Below, piece after piece: positions 15,027 through 23,736 of a stretch of DNA of 34,026 bases. The notes below the pieces were generated by a model. The model ran no database searches. It had not been told where the DNA came from and worked only from the letters and a program-made list of their open reading frames with translations. The number at the start of each line of letters is the position of its first letter. The stretch's first letter is position 1. Position numbers and translations under genes: made by a program. Origin of the DNA: Bacteroidota bacterium (GTDB lineage Bacteria > Bacteroidota > Bacteroidia > Palsa-948); assembly GCA_016195025.1 (NCBI GenBank), contig JACQAL010000054.1, positions 1 through 34,026 of the forward strand, written 5' to 3'.

Positions 15027-17531
15027 ATGAAATATCATTTTAGTGCCTTTTTCATAGTAATTATTTCTCTTTCTGCTTTCGCTTCCGTGAAAACTTCCCT
15101 TTCCGGAAAAATCACCGATAAAAAATCGGGAGAAGGAATTCCAGGAGCGGCAATTTATATTCCTGAATTAAAATCAGGCGCCATTTCAAAAATAGACGGC
15201 AGTTACAAGATTGATAATCTTCCCGCCACAAAAGTTCTGGTGAAAGTGAGCATGGAAGGGTATGCCGCCATTACTGAAATTGTTGACCTTTCGATTACCA
15301 CCACAAAAGATTTTTCGTTAGAAGAATCGGTAATTGAAAAAAGCGAAGTGGTGATTACCGGAACTTCCAAATCCACAGAGATGAAAAAAAATCCGGTGCC
15401 GATGGTGCTCATTGACCAGCAGTACCTCACACAAAATTCTTCTTCAAACATTATTGAATCGCTCAGCAAAGTTCCCGGGCTAAGCACGCTCACAACCGGT
15501 CCAAATGTTTCCAAACCCTACATTCATGGATTGGGATACAACCGTGTTCTTACTTTGTTTGACGGAGTTCGCCAGGAAGGACAGCAATGGGGAGATGAAC
15601 ACGGAATTGAAGTAGACCAGTTTCTCATAGACAAAATTGAAGTGGTGAAAGGTCCCGCCAGTTTAATGTACGGCAGCGATGCGCTCGCAGGCGCGGTGAA
15701 TCTTCTTCCGGCAAATCCGGTTCCCGATGGAATCATTAAAGGAAGCGCGCTTGGAATTTACGGAACAAATAATAAAGAAGCGGGCGGCTCTTTCAATCTC
15801 GATGGAAACAATCACGGTTTCATCTGGGGATTCCGCGGCTCGCATAAGCAAGCAACCAACTATCAGAACAATTATGACGGAAGAGTTTCTGGAACAAAAT
15901 TCAACGAGAATGATTTCAACGGATACATCGGCTTGAATAAAGCATGGGGATATTCTCACCTGAATTTTTCTTTGTTCGATGATGTGCAGGAAATTCCCGA
16001 TGGCAGCCGCGATTCCGTTACAAAAAAATTCACCCGGCAAATTACGGAAGAAGATACGGTGCGGCAAATTATTTCAGATGAAGAATTGAATTCCTATTCC
16101 ATTGCCACGCTGCATCAGCACATTCAGCATTATAGAATTTATTCCAACAGCAATTTTATTTTCGGAAAAAGTTCGCTCGGAGTGAATGTTGGTTTCCAGC
16201 AAAACATCCGCAGGGAATTTTCGCATCCGCTTGCTGCGGATATTGCAGGGCTATATTTAATTCTGAATTCTTTCACGTACAATATTAAATATTCTCTTCC
16301 CGAAAAAAACGGATTTGAAACCACGGTGGGAATTAATGGAATGTTTCAGAACAATGATGCGGGCAAAGGAACAGAAATAATAATTCCCAGTTATAAGTCA
16401 ACTGACTTTGGTCCATTCGCTCATGTCAGAAAAACTTTTGGCAAGATGGATGTATCGGCCGGAGTCCGCTATGACATGCGAACTTTTCAAAATGATTCCA
16501 TGTTTACAAAACTAAATTCCGAAACAGGATTTGATATGTCAACTTCCGCAAACCCCAATGATACAACAGCGGTGAAGCAATTCAATTATTACAAGCATAC
16601 TTTTTCTGGCGTGAGCGGAAGCATTGGCGCCACTTATAATTTCAATGACAAGTTTGGAATCAAAGCGAACGTTGCGCGCGGCTACCGCGCTCCGAACGCT
16701 GCTGAAATTTCCGCCAAAGGAGTTCATCCGGGAACGGATTTCGAGCAATTAGGTTCTCCAAACTTCAAACCGGAATTTTCTTTGCAGGAAGACCTTGGAT
16801 TATTTTATTCGAGCGAACATATTTCTGTTACGCTCGATGCATTCAACAACAACATCAGCAATTATATTTACGATGAAAAACTTTTGAGCGCAAATGGAAA
16901 AGATTCCCTCTTCAACAACAATGGAGAGTTTGTTCCCGTTTTTAAATTCAGGCAGACGAATGCGCAATTGTACGGAGGAGAATTTGCGTTTGACCTTCAC
17001 CCGCATCCGTTCGACTGGCTGCACTTTGAAAATTCTGTTTCGTACATTTACGCAGTGAATCTCGGAGGAAGCGGTGCAAAAATAACTGCTGACACAAAAT
17101 ATCTTCCGCTCATTCCGCCTCTTCATACCAACACCGAACTGCGCGCGGAAATAAAAAAGAAGTTCAAAAAAATTTCCGGCTTGTTTCTGAAAATAGGAAT
17201 GCAGCATTTTGCCGAACAGGAACATTTTTATTCCGCCTACGGAACAGAAACCTACACACCTGCTTATAAATTATTCGATGCGGGCATAGGAGGAAACATC
17301 ACAGACAAAAAAGGAAACACCCTCTGCACGCTTTCAATTATAGGAAATAATATTACCAATGTGGCATATCAATCAAACATGAACCGACTGAAATATTTTT
17401 ATACCGTTACAAATTCCGGCTACAAAGTTCCGGGACCAACAGGACAACTTGGAATTTTCAACATGGGAAGAAACATCACGGTGAAATTAATAGTGCCGTT
17501 CAACCTGAAAAAAGAAAAAGCCGAAGGATAA
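15027..17531 (+). CDS. TonB-dependent outer-membrane receptor
   Basis: 834 residues from ATG 15027. This start was chosen over ATG 14958 because it opens a proper signal peptide (MKYHFSAFFIVIISLSAFAS). A CarboxypepD_reg-like domain (~25-100, LSGKITDKKSGEGIPGAAIYIP) is followed by the plug (~110-220, IIESLSKVPGLS ... VVKGPASLMYGSDALAGAVN). The remainder is a 22-strand-type barrel with typical alternating aromatic segments and the motif GYRAPNAAE at about 555. It imports a ligand into the periplasm using TonB/ExbB energy. The next gene, 46 bases downstream, is a metal cation efflux protein, so the ligand may be a metal or metal complex (inference from context). The QQWGDEHGIEVDQ segment in the plug is acidic and His-containing. 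Confidence 0.93.
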   Translation: MKYHFSAFFIVIISLSAFASVKTSLSGKITDKKSGEGIPGAAIYIPELKSGAISKIDGSYKIDNLPATKVLVKVSMEGYAAITEIVDLSITTTKDFSLEESVIEKSEVVITGTSKSTEMKKNPVPMVLIDQQYLTQNSSSNIIESLSKVPGLSTLTTGPNVSKPYIHGLGYNRVLTLFDGVRQEGQQWGDEHGIEVDQFLIDKIEVVKGPASLMYGSDALAGAVNLLPANPVPDGIIKGSALGIYGTNNKEAGGSFNLDGNNHGFIWGFRGSHKQATNYQNNYDGRVSGTKFNENDFNGYIGLNKAWGYSHLNFSLFDDVQEIPDGSRDSVTKKFTRQITEEDTVRQIISDEELNSYSIATLHQHIQHYRIYSNSNFIFGKSSLGVNVGFQQNIRREFSHPLAADIAGLYLILNSFTYNIKYSLPEKNGFETTVGINGMFQNNDAGKGTEIIIPSYKSTDFGPFAHVRKTFGKMDVSAGVRYDMRTFQNDSMFTKLNSETGFDMSTSANPNDTTAVKQFNYYKHTFSGVSGSIGATYNFNDKFGIKANVARGYRAPNAAEISAKGVHPGTDFEQLGSPNFKPEFSLQEDLGLFYSSEHISVTLDAFNNNISNYIYDEKLLSANGKDSLFNNNGEFVPVFKFRQTNAQLYGGEFAFDLHPHPFDWLHFENSVSYIYAVNLGGSGAKITADTKYLPLIPPLHTNTELRAEIKKKFKKISGLFLKIGMQHFAEQEHFYSAYGTETYTPAYKLFDAGIGGNITDKKGNTLCTLSIIGNNITNVAYQSNMNRLKYFYTVTNSGYKVPGPTGQLGIFNMGRNITVKLIVPFNLKKEKAEG

Positions 17532-17577
17532 AAATATTCTTTCACTCCCTTATTCCAATTATATTTATTCTTGCAGC

Positions 17578-18255
17578 GTGGAAGACCATCATCACGAACA
17601 TAAGCACGAACATTCACACGAGCACGACCATTCCCATCATCACGAACGGAAAACTAAATGGGTAGTTTACCTCACGGTGGCGGCAATGTGTTTGGAAATC
17701 GGAGTTGGCTATTATGCAAATTCCATGGCGCTCACGGCCGAGGGCTGGCACATGAGCACGCATGTGTTCGCCATCGGGCTCACATGGCTCGCGTATTTTT
17801 TCGCGCGCAAATATGCGCAGCATGAAAAAATTTTTTTCCGCAAAGAAAAAGTTTTATCGCTCGGAGGTTTCACCAGCGCAATAGTTTTGCAAGTCATCGC
17901 AATTATTATGATTGTTGAATCGTTGGAACGCCTGCTTCACCCGGTGCCCATCAAATTTATGGAAGCAATTTATGTTGCGTGTGTCGGCTTGGCGGTGAAC
18001 GGGCTCAGCGCTTTTCTCCTTCACCACGACCACGAGCACAGCGACCAGAATATTCGCGCGGCATACATTCACGTGCTGGCGGACGGCTTCACAAGTTTGA
18101 CTGCGATTGCTGCACTCACTGCTGGAATGTTCTGGAATTTTTTCTGGCTGGACGCGATGAGCGGATTAATTGCTTCCGTTGTGATTACCAGTTGGGCGGT
18201 GCAACTCATTCGCAATTCGGGAAAAGAATTAATTGAGTTCAGCAGAAAGAAATAA
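17578..18255 (+). CDS. CDF-family metal efflux protein, DmeF-like
   Basis: 225 residues starting at GTG 17578; no in-frame ATG lies between the previous gene and this codon. The N-terminus is extremely His-rich (HHHEHKHEHSHEHDHSHHH), a cytoplasmic metal-binding segment. About six membrane helices follow. The helix 2 metal site reads HMSTH and the helix 5 site reads HVLAD, an H/H + H/D arrangement in a GWHMxTH context, which I associate with DmeF-type Co/Ni exporters more than with ZitB/CzcD zinc exporters. The usual C-terminal cytoplasmic domain is missing; the protein stops soon after helix 6. It is probably co-transcribed with the TonB receptor. Its stop codon abuts the stop of the convergent glycosyltransferase gene. 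Metal specificity is inferred. Confidence 0.85.
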   Translation: MEDHHHEHKHEHSHEHDHSHHHERKTKWVVYLTVAAMCLEIGVGYYANSMALTAEGWHMSTHVFAIGLTWLAYFFARKYAQHEKIFFRKEKVLSLGGFTSAIVLQVIAIIMIVESLERLLHPVPIKFMEAIYVACVGLAVNGLSAFLLHHDHEHSDQNIRAAYIHVLADGFTSLTAIAALTAGMFWNFFWLDAMSGLIASVVITSWAVQLIRNSGKELIEFSRKK

Positions 18256-20181
18256 TTATTTTCTATAGGAAGTTTCGTAATAATTATACTTGCTGTCTTT
18301 GAATGAAGTCACGGTGAAATCATCTACGTAAAAAGAATTTTTTCCCGGATTCCATAAATAAATTTTCACTTCATCATCCGGAAAAGCAGAAGCGGGAACT
18401 TCGAACGAAGCGAAAACTTCCTGCCACTTGCCTGAAGTTTTTACAAATGGTTTCAGCAGAATGGCTCTCCACTCGCGGCTTTTGCCATCGCCAATATCAA
18501 TCACTATTTGCGCGTTGAACGAATCTTTCGGGAAAATCCATGCGCTGATGTTTACAATATTGTTTTCAGAAAAAATAGTTGAAACGGAGGTTTTGAGCGT
18601 AATGCAGAATTCATTTTTGCTTTCAATATTCAGAGAATGTTTTCCGCTATGAAAATGCAATGAATCAATCTTTGTAGAATCGAATTCAAAACTTTTTCTT
18701 TTTTCTTTTTCAAACCCTGATTGAGAATAAAAAATGGTGTCACGCCTGCATGAATCATTCTTTCCGAATAAAGTTACCTGCGAGTTAAAATGTTTTTCAT
18801 AGTAAACAATGCAGGGAAATTTTCTTTTAATCAATTCCGGAATTTCATAGGGACTTCTGAAGTTTGACCAGCCGTAAAGAAAATAAGGGGTTTGGCAGGA
18901 ATCAATTTTATTCAGCATTTGCGAAACAAAATCGGGAGAATCACCAGCGAAAAAATCAAAAGGAATTTTTTTGTTCCACTGCTGAAAATAAAAATCAAAA
19001 ATATTTTTATCAGAAGTATTCAGCACGGTTGTTATTTGTCCTGCTCCATATTCTTCCTGCAAATCAATTACAGCACGATTGATTTCTTTGAAAACGCCAA
19101 AAACTTCTCTTTTATAAAATTTCTGTTCGACAACGGTGCTGTAAAGAAGAATAATTCCGGTTGAAATGAAGAGGTAATTATTTGTTTTTTCTTTCCTGTC
19201 TTTGAAAAATGAAAAAAGAAATATTGACAAAAACGGAAATGAAAAAAGCAATGTGGAATATTGCAAAACCGGATTTACATGAATGGAATAATAATATCCC
19301 GCCATGAACGGAAGAATAAACCATGCAATGCAAACAAAATGAAATTTTGAAATTGAAAAATCAAGATGATACAAGGTAAGAGACAAAAGCGAAACAATTA
19401 CAGCCGAAATCAAAACGAAAGGCGATTCGTTGAAGCCGTACAAAATAAATTTCCAGAGAAAATCTTTTTCGGGTTTTGCGAGCCATTCGCCCACTCCTCC
19501 TTTTGAAAACTGGTGAAGAGAAACTGAAAGGTGCGGAAGAAAAAGTATTAGCGCAATAACTCCCGCAAGCAAAAAAGGTTTCCATGTTTCTCTTTTCAGA
19601 AAAAAAAGTCCGGTTACAGCAACGAGCATTGCAAAGAAAAAAGCGAAGTAGTGCGCGAACATGCAAAGCGCAGTTGCAATTCCATAGAAAATTGCTTTCA
19701 GAAATAATTTTTTCCCATAGCCAAATAATAAATTTGTCCAGCACCAAGCCGCAAGCAACGAAAAAAATAATCCGAAGGAATATGGGCGAGCCAGTTGGCT
19801 GTATAGAATAGGAAAATCAAGAATTGCGATTGTGAGCGAAGAAAAACAAGCGGCAGTAAAGCCAAACCATTTTTTCGCTATGAGATAAACCAGCGCAACA
19901 CTTCCGATTCCAGCCAGCACAAATGGAAAACGAACTGCCTCTTCGGACAAACCGAAAATTTTTGTCCAGACATAAAGAAAAATTTGTACAAATGCTGGAT
20001 GCGTATCTCCATTTTGAATACCCTCCCTGATTAATTCTGAAAACGAATAATAATTCAGGCGCATGAGCGCGCCTAATTCATCATGCGTGTAAGACCAATT
20101 CCAATAATTCCAAAATCGCAGAACGGACGCAATAAGAATAATCGATGCAAAAATTATTTTCTCTTCATAATTTTTTTTCAC
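18256..20181 (-). CDS. GT-C family membrane glycosyltransferase with C-terminal jelly-roll-like domain
   Basis: 641 residues. About ten membrane helices occupy ~8-370, with the acidic pair Asp34-Glu35 (THDELGAL) in the first periplasmic loop. That is the expected position of the catalytic acid in GT39/ArnT/PMT_2-like enzymes that use polyprenyl-phosphate sugars. Residues ~375-500 form a soluble region. Residues ~510-641 look like a galactose-binding or carbohydrate-binding jelly roll (FYVDDFTVTSF at the end). The enzyme probably moves a sugar from a lipid donor to an envelope acceptor on the periplasmic side. It is the last gene of a minus-strand run, 22 bases after a second GT-C-like gene. 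The acceptor is unknown; the fold assignment is good. Confidence 0.82.
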   Translation of the reverse strand: MKKNYEEKIIFASIILIASVLRFWNYWNWSYTHDELGALMRLNYYSFSELIREGIQNGDTHPAFVQIFLYVWTKIFGLSEEAVRFPFVLAGIGSVALVYLIAKKWFGFTAACFSSLTIAILDFPILYSQLARPYSFGLFFSLLAAWCWTNLLFGYGKKLFLKAIFYGIATALCMFAHYFAFFFAMLVAVTGLFFLKRETWKPFLLAGVIALILFLPHLSVSLHQFSKGGVGEWLAKPEKDFLWKFILYGFNESPFVLISAVIVSLLSLTLYHLDFSISKFHFVCIAWFILPFMAGYYYSIHVNPVLQYSTLLFSFPFLSIFLFSFFKDRKEKTNNYLFISTGIILLYSTVVEQKFYKREVFGVFKEINRAVIDLQEEYGAGQITTVLNTSDKNIFDFYFQQWNKKIPFDFFAGDSPDFVSQMLNKIDSCQTPYFLYGWSNFRSPYEIPELIKRKFPCIVYYEKHFNSQVTLFGKNDSCRRDTIFYSQSGFEKEKRKSFEFDSTKIDSLHFHSGKHSLNIESKNEFCITLKTSVSTIFSENNIVNISAWIFPKDSFNAQIVIDIGDGKSREWRAILLKPFVKTSGKWQEVFASFEVPASAFPDDEVKIYLWNPGKNSFYVDDFTVTSFKDSKYNYYETSYRK

Positions 20182-20203
20182 AGCACAAACTTAAGGAATG
20201 ATT

Positions 20204-21592
20204 TCACATATATGGTTTGGCGATTGAATCGGTATAATTCATCTGAGAAAACTGGTCGTTGTAAATATCTTGTTCGGGTAGAAAATAAATTTTATATCCC
20301 TCCGAAATATATTTTTCCATAGCCGGTTTGTCTATGTAAAAAACCAATTTCACATTTTGATTTTCTTCGCAGTTCCGGCTTCGTACGCGCAATTCGTTAT
20401 ACCACCATCCGCAAATAAGAACAATTTTATTTTGTTCTGTTTTTGTTTTCTGCAATACTTCTTCCGTGAAAGAAATTTTGTTCAGCCGTTTCGAATAATC
20501 AGAAAAAACTGGTCCCGTCAATGGGTCGAGAAAAATTTCCTGTCCGGCAATTTGAAATTTCATCGCAGCAGAAGAATATTCTGCTCCGCGGAGCGAATCG
20601 GTTAAGTTCATGCTGAAAAGAAAAGATGACATTGTTAAAAGAATACAAAATATTTTGAATTCTCTGCTTGATAAATAATATCCGAAAAGCAAAATTATGA
20701 ATGGAATTATTGGAATCAGGTAAGCAGATTTTTGCGGAAGGAGCAGGTATGCAATGATGTAAATAATAATAACTGCACAGCAAGAAAAGAAAAGTAGTTT
20801 GGACAAACTTTCAGGAATAATTTTTTCTTTTCGCGAAAAAATTTTCAAAAGGATTTTTGATTTATAAAAAATCAATGCGAGAATTCCAATTGTTCCAAAA
20901 ACTCCTATGGTTGCTTTGTAAAAAACTTTCGGAAGATTTGGATACGGAAACTGGTCAGAGAATGTGAAGAATGATAATCCATACGTTTTTATCACCGGGA
21001 GAAATGCAATCAATCCCACAATCAGAGTAACGGTTGTCAGAACAAAAATTTTTTTAAAATTTTTTCCGATTAAAAAACAAAATGGAATAAGCATGGCTGC
21101 GGATGTAAGCCGGAAACCGATTGCTATTCCCAAAAAAATTCCAGCCAGCCAGAAATTATTTTTCACTATGAAATAAAAACTGCCCATTATAAATACCATC
21201 GCCAGCATGTAATCAATCGTATAAGTGGAAGAAATAAAAACTATCGGAGTGAACGCAAAAGCAAACGAAGCAAATAAATAATGTTTGAAGTTAAGTTGCC
21301 TTAATGCAAGCGCGAAAAATATTACCGCTGCTACGCTCGCAATCGCACTGAGAAAATTATACCAGAATGGGACTGCGTTCCACATCCATGAATAAATTAT
21401 TTCATGCAGCGGATGCCCTGGTGCGCGCGACATTTCATAATGCCCGAGCGCAATATTTTTTGCAGTCAGAGGAAGCAGCCATGAATCTTCTTCCGCGCCA
21501 AAGCCGGCAGGTAAAAACGGAAGGCGTGAAAGAAAAACAACAAGCGCAAGAAAAACAAACTGAACTTTTTGATTCTGGAAAAATAAATTCAT
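20204..21592 (-). CDS. GT-C-like polytopic membrane protein, probable glycosyltransferase
   Basis: 462 residues with about ten hydrophobic helices between ~10 and 345 and a soluble tail. An acidic cluster (Glu34-Glu35-Asp36 in FGAEEDSWLLPL) sits just after helix 1, the location of the catalytic acid in GT-C enzymes. RAPGHPLHEIIY, with a conserved-looking Pro-Gly-His-Pro, follows, as seen in DUF2723/PMT-type relatives. It lies between rlmB (9 bases upstream) and another GT-C gene (22 bases downstream) and is therefore in an operon. The pair may act on the same glycan. The start at ATG 21592 fits the hydrophobic N-terminus. Substrate is not predictable from sequence. Confidence 0.72.
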   Translation of the reverse strand: MNLFFQNQKVQFVFLALVVFLSRLPFLPAGFGAEEDSWLLPLTAKNIALGHYEMSRAPGHPLHEIIYSWMWNAVPFWYNFLSAIASVAAVIFFALALRQLNFKHYLFASFAFAFTPIVFISSTYTIDYMLAMVFIMGSFYFIVKNNFWLAGIFLGIAIGFRLTSAAMLIPFCFLIGKNFKKIFVLTTVTLIVGLIAFLPVIKTYGLSFFTFSDQFPYPNLPKVFYKATIGVFGTIGILALIFYKSKILLKIFSRKEKIIPESLSKLLFFSCCAVIIIYIIAYLLLPQKSAYLIPIIPFIILLFGYYLSSREFKIFCILLTMSSFLFSMNLTDSLRGAEYSSAAMKFQIAGQEIFLDPLTGPVFSDYSKRLNKISFTEEVLQKTKTEQNKIVLICGWWYNELRVRSRNCEENQNVKLVFYIDKPAMEKYISEGYKIYFLPEQDIYNDQFSQMNYTDSIAKPYM

Positions 21593-21601
21593 CCGGAGAA
21601 A

Positions 21602-22429
21602 TTACTTCTTGAATTTTTTCTGCCTCATCACTTCGTATAAAGTAATTCCTGCAGCCACAGACACATTCAGCGAAGCAGTTTGTCCCAAAAGCGGAATGGC
21701 TGCTTCCGCATCGCAACGATTAAGATATTCTTCCGAAATCCCGTCTTCTTCAGAGCCGATAATAATAGCAGTTGGAAGAGAAAAATTCAGTTCGTTTATT
21801 TTCTTATTTCCTTTTTCAGTGCAGCCAATGATTTGCAACCCGCTGCGTTTTAAAAATTCAATCGTGTGTTTCAGGTTTTCACTTCTGCAAATCGGTAAAT
21901 TAAAAATGGCTCCTGCCGAAGTTTTTATTGCATCGCTGTTTATTTGCGCGCTGCCTTTTGCCGGAACAATCAATACATGAACGCCCGCGCATTCTGCCGT
22001 GCGCGCAATGGCACCAAGATTTCTTACATCTGTAATTCTGTCGAGAATGAGAACGAGAGGTGTTTCGCCTTTTTCGAAAACTGTTGGAATAATATTTTCT
22101 ATATTTTGATAAGTAATAGGAGAAAGCAACGCAACAACTCCCTGATGATTTTTTGATTTTACAAGATGATTTAATTTTTCAGGAGGAACAAACTGAAATG
22201 GAATTTTGTATTCTGTGATCTCTTTATAAAGTTCACTCATCAGCGTGTTGCCTGTTCCTTTCTGCATAAAAACTTTTTCAATATCCTTTCCCGCCCGGAT
22301 CGCTTCCAATATAGGATGAATTCCAAATATCGGAGTGGAACTTTTTTTTCCAAAAGCAGAAGAGCTGGAATAATCTTTCTTTTCTGTTTTTACAGAAGAG
22401 AATCGCTTATTCCTGTTTGGTGAATACAT
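21602..22429 (-). CDS. rlmB: 23S rRNA (guanosine-2'-O)-methyltransferase, TrmH/RlmB family
   Basis: 275 residues from ATG 22429. This start avoids overlap with the upstream gene; ATG 22474 would overlap it by 34 bases. The N-terminal substrate-binding domain (~32-105, FGIHPILEAIRAGKDIEKVFM) is joined to a SPOUT domain. SPOUT motifs: motif 1 ITDVRNLGAIARTAE, motif 2 IIIGSEEDGIS and motif 3 LLGQTASLNVSVAAGITLYE, which together form the knotted SAM site. The first ~25 residues are a basic, Ser-rich extension typical of Bacteroidota members. The family is certain. The exact target (G2251 of 23S in E. coli) is inferred, since TrmH-family members vary in target. Confidence 0.9.
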   Translation of the reverse strand: MYSPNRNKRFSSVKTEKKDYSSSSAFGKKSSTPIFGIHPILEAIRAGKDIEKVFMQKGTGNTLMSELYKEITEYKIPFQFVPPEKLNHLVKSKNHQGVVALLSPITYQNIENIIPTVFEKGETPLVLILDRITDVRNLGAIARTAECAGVHVLIVPAKGSAQINSDAIKTSAGAIFNLPICRSENLKHTIEFLKRSGLQIIGCTEKGNKKINELNFSLPTAIIIGSEEDGISEEYLNRCDAEAAIPLLGQTASLNVSVAAGITLYEVMRQKKFKK

Positions 22430-22440
22430 TTTCTTCTTAT

Positions 22441-23736
22441 TTATTTTTCCGCATAAATTCTTCCCTGCCTCCACATCTCCACCGAATTGAACCAGCTTGT
22501 TTTGAAAACCTGTGAACGGTCAAGGCGGTAATCACTGTCGGAAAACGGATTGATTACTTTCAGAAAAGTAAAGGTGAGCGAGTTGAAATTATTTTCTTCG
22601 CCATACACCCAATTTTCGGAATCGGAAGATTTATAAACAATGTTTGGCGGGCCATAAATAATATAAATCAATCCGCGGTCGGTTCGCCATCCTTCTAAGT
22701 AAGAAGAAAAATATTCATTGGCATCCTGCACGCGGTTGTAAAATTTTTTCACGAGTTCACGCCCGCGGTCATGGCTTCCACCGGCAAACAACCAAAAACT
22801 ATCTACTGCAGTTTTCAAATTGGAATAAGAAGACATGGCTTCGTATTCCTGGCGTGAAGTAATATAACGCAGCGGCTGCAGCAAATGCTCCGGTTTTTTT
22901 ACATAGGGGAAATCATCATCAAAGCGAAAAAGTGTGAGCCCGTCTTTTGTATTTGTATCGGCTTGTATGTGATAAAATCCCGGCTTGCGAAAATTAAATC
23001 CGGTTGTATCGTTATCATTTAACTGAAGCGAAAACAAACTATCGGCACGGTATTCAAACGGAATCATATTCGCTGTGGAAAACGGAGGAGAAGGCAAAGG
23101 AAATTCACGATGATAATATCTTACAAAAACTTTTACTCCTGAATTCCGATAGCGAATTAAAACATGTTCCTCCTTTCCGATATTATCTCTGAAAACCGGA
23201 GTTTTAGTTTCCGCAGAGAAAACCAAAAAATTCTGGCGCGTGCTGTGGTCTTGTTTGTCAATGTTGAGAAAAGATTTTGAAGTTACATTCCGGTTCAGGT
23301 CAGTAAAATTTATTTCGAGCAGATATGAATTTGTAAACGTGGCATTAAAATTTAATTTTCCCAGAATATCTTTCGGGGAATTTGAAAAAGCATCGGTGAG
23401 CAACACCGTGGCGCTGTCAATAATATCTTTGGTTTCATAGGAAGAAATGAGCCGGTACTGAATGCTGAAGCGCGCAGTAAAATTTTCTTTCTCACCCTGC
23501 TTGCTGTACAAAAGTTCTTTTGAATTTATTTTGAAGTGAAGTTCGGAGGAAGTATTTGTTTTGTGAAAGACAGCATATTTCGGATGAAGAAAATTCTGTG
23601 CGGACTTGTAAATATTGGAAACATTCTGATTGCTTGCCGACTTGCCGGAAGAGGAGCAGGAAGAAACGCGGAGAATTACAAATGAAAAGTGAAAAATGAA
23701 AAAGGTAAAAATTATGTGAGATGGAAAATATTTCAT
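22441..23736 (-). CDS. GWxTD domain lipoprotein
   Basis: 431 residues. The N-terminus is a lipoprotein signal: hydrophobic IIFTFFIFHFSFVIL followed by the lipobox-like VSSC, so it should be lipid-anchored. The C-terminal third contains the hallmark GW-R-TD motif (LEGWRTDRGLIYIIYGPP), then residues that read YKSSDSENWVYG, as in GWxTD family proteins of Bacteroidota and Acidobacteriota, whose function is not established. The start overlaps the rmuC stop in an ATGA arrangement, indicating translational coupling. The stop lies 11 bases before rlmB. The h-region of the signal peptide is encoded by a dispersed TTTTTCATTTTTCAC repeat that also appears in the gene at 26872. Confidence 0.85.
   Translation of the reverse strand: MKYFPSHIIFTFFIFHFSFVILRVSSCSSSGKSASNQNVSNIYKSAQNFLHPKYAVFHKTNTSSELHFKINSKELLYSKQGEKENFTARFSIQYRLISSYETKDIIDSATVLLTDAFSNSPKDILGKLNFNATFTNSYLLEINFTDLNRNVTSKSFLNIDKQDHSTRQNFLVFSAETKTPVFRDNIGKEEHVLIRYRNSGVKVFVRYYHREFPLPSPPFSTANMIPFEYRADSLFSLQLNDNDTTGFNFRKPGFYHIQADTNTKDGLTLFRFDDDFPYVKKPEHLLQPLRYITSRQEYEAMSSYSNLKTAVDSFWLFAGGSHDRGRELVKKFYNRVQDANEYFSSYLEGWRTDRGLIYIIYGPPNIVYKSSDSENWVYGEENNFNSLTFTFLKVINPFSDSDYRLDRSQVFKTSWFNSVEMWRQGRIYAEK
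23672..23712. repeat. AAATGAAAAGTGAAAAATGA-type repeat encoding a signal peptide core
   Basis: Units of AAATGAAAAGTG and AAAAATGAAAA recur over ~40 bases. On the coding (minus) strand it reads TTTTTCATTTTTCACTTTTC and gives the residues FFIFHFSFV of the GWxTD lipoprotein. A similar sequence occurs at 26899-26937 in an unrelated gene. Confidence 0.6.
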
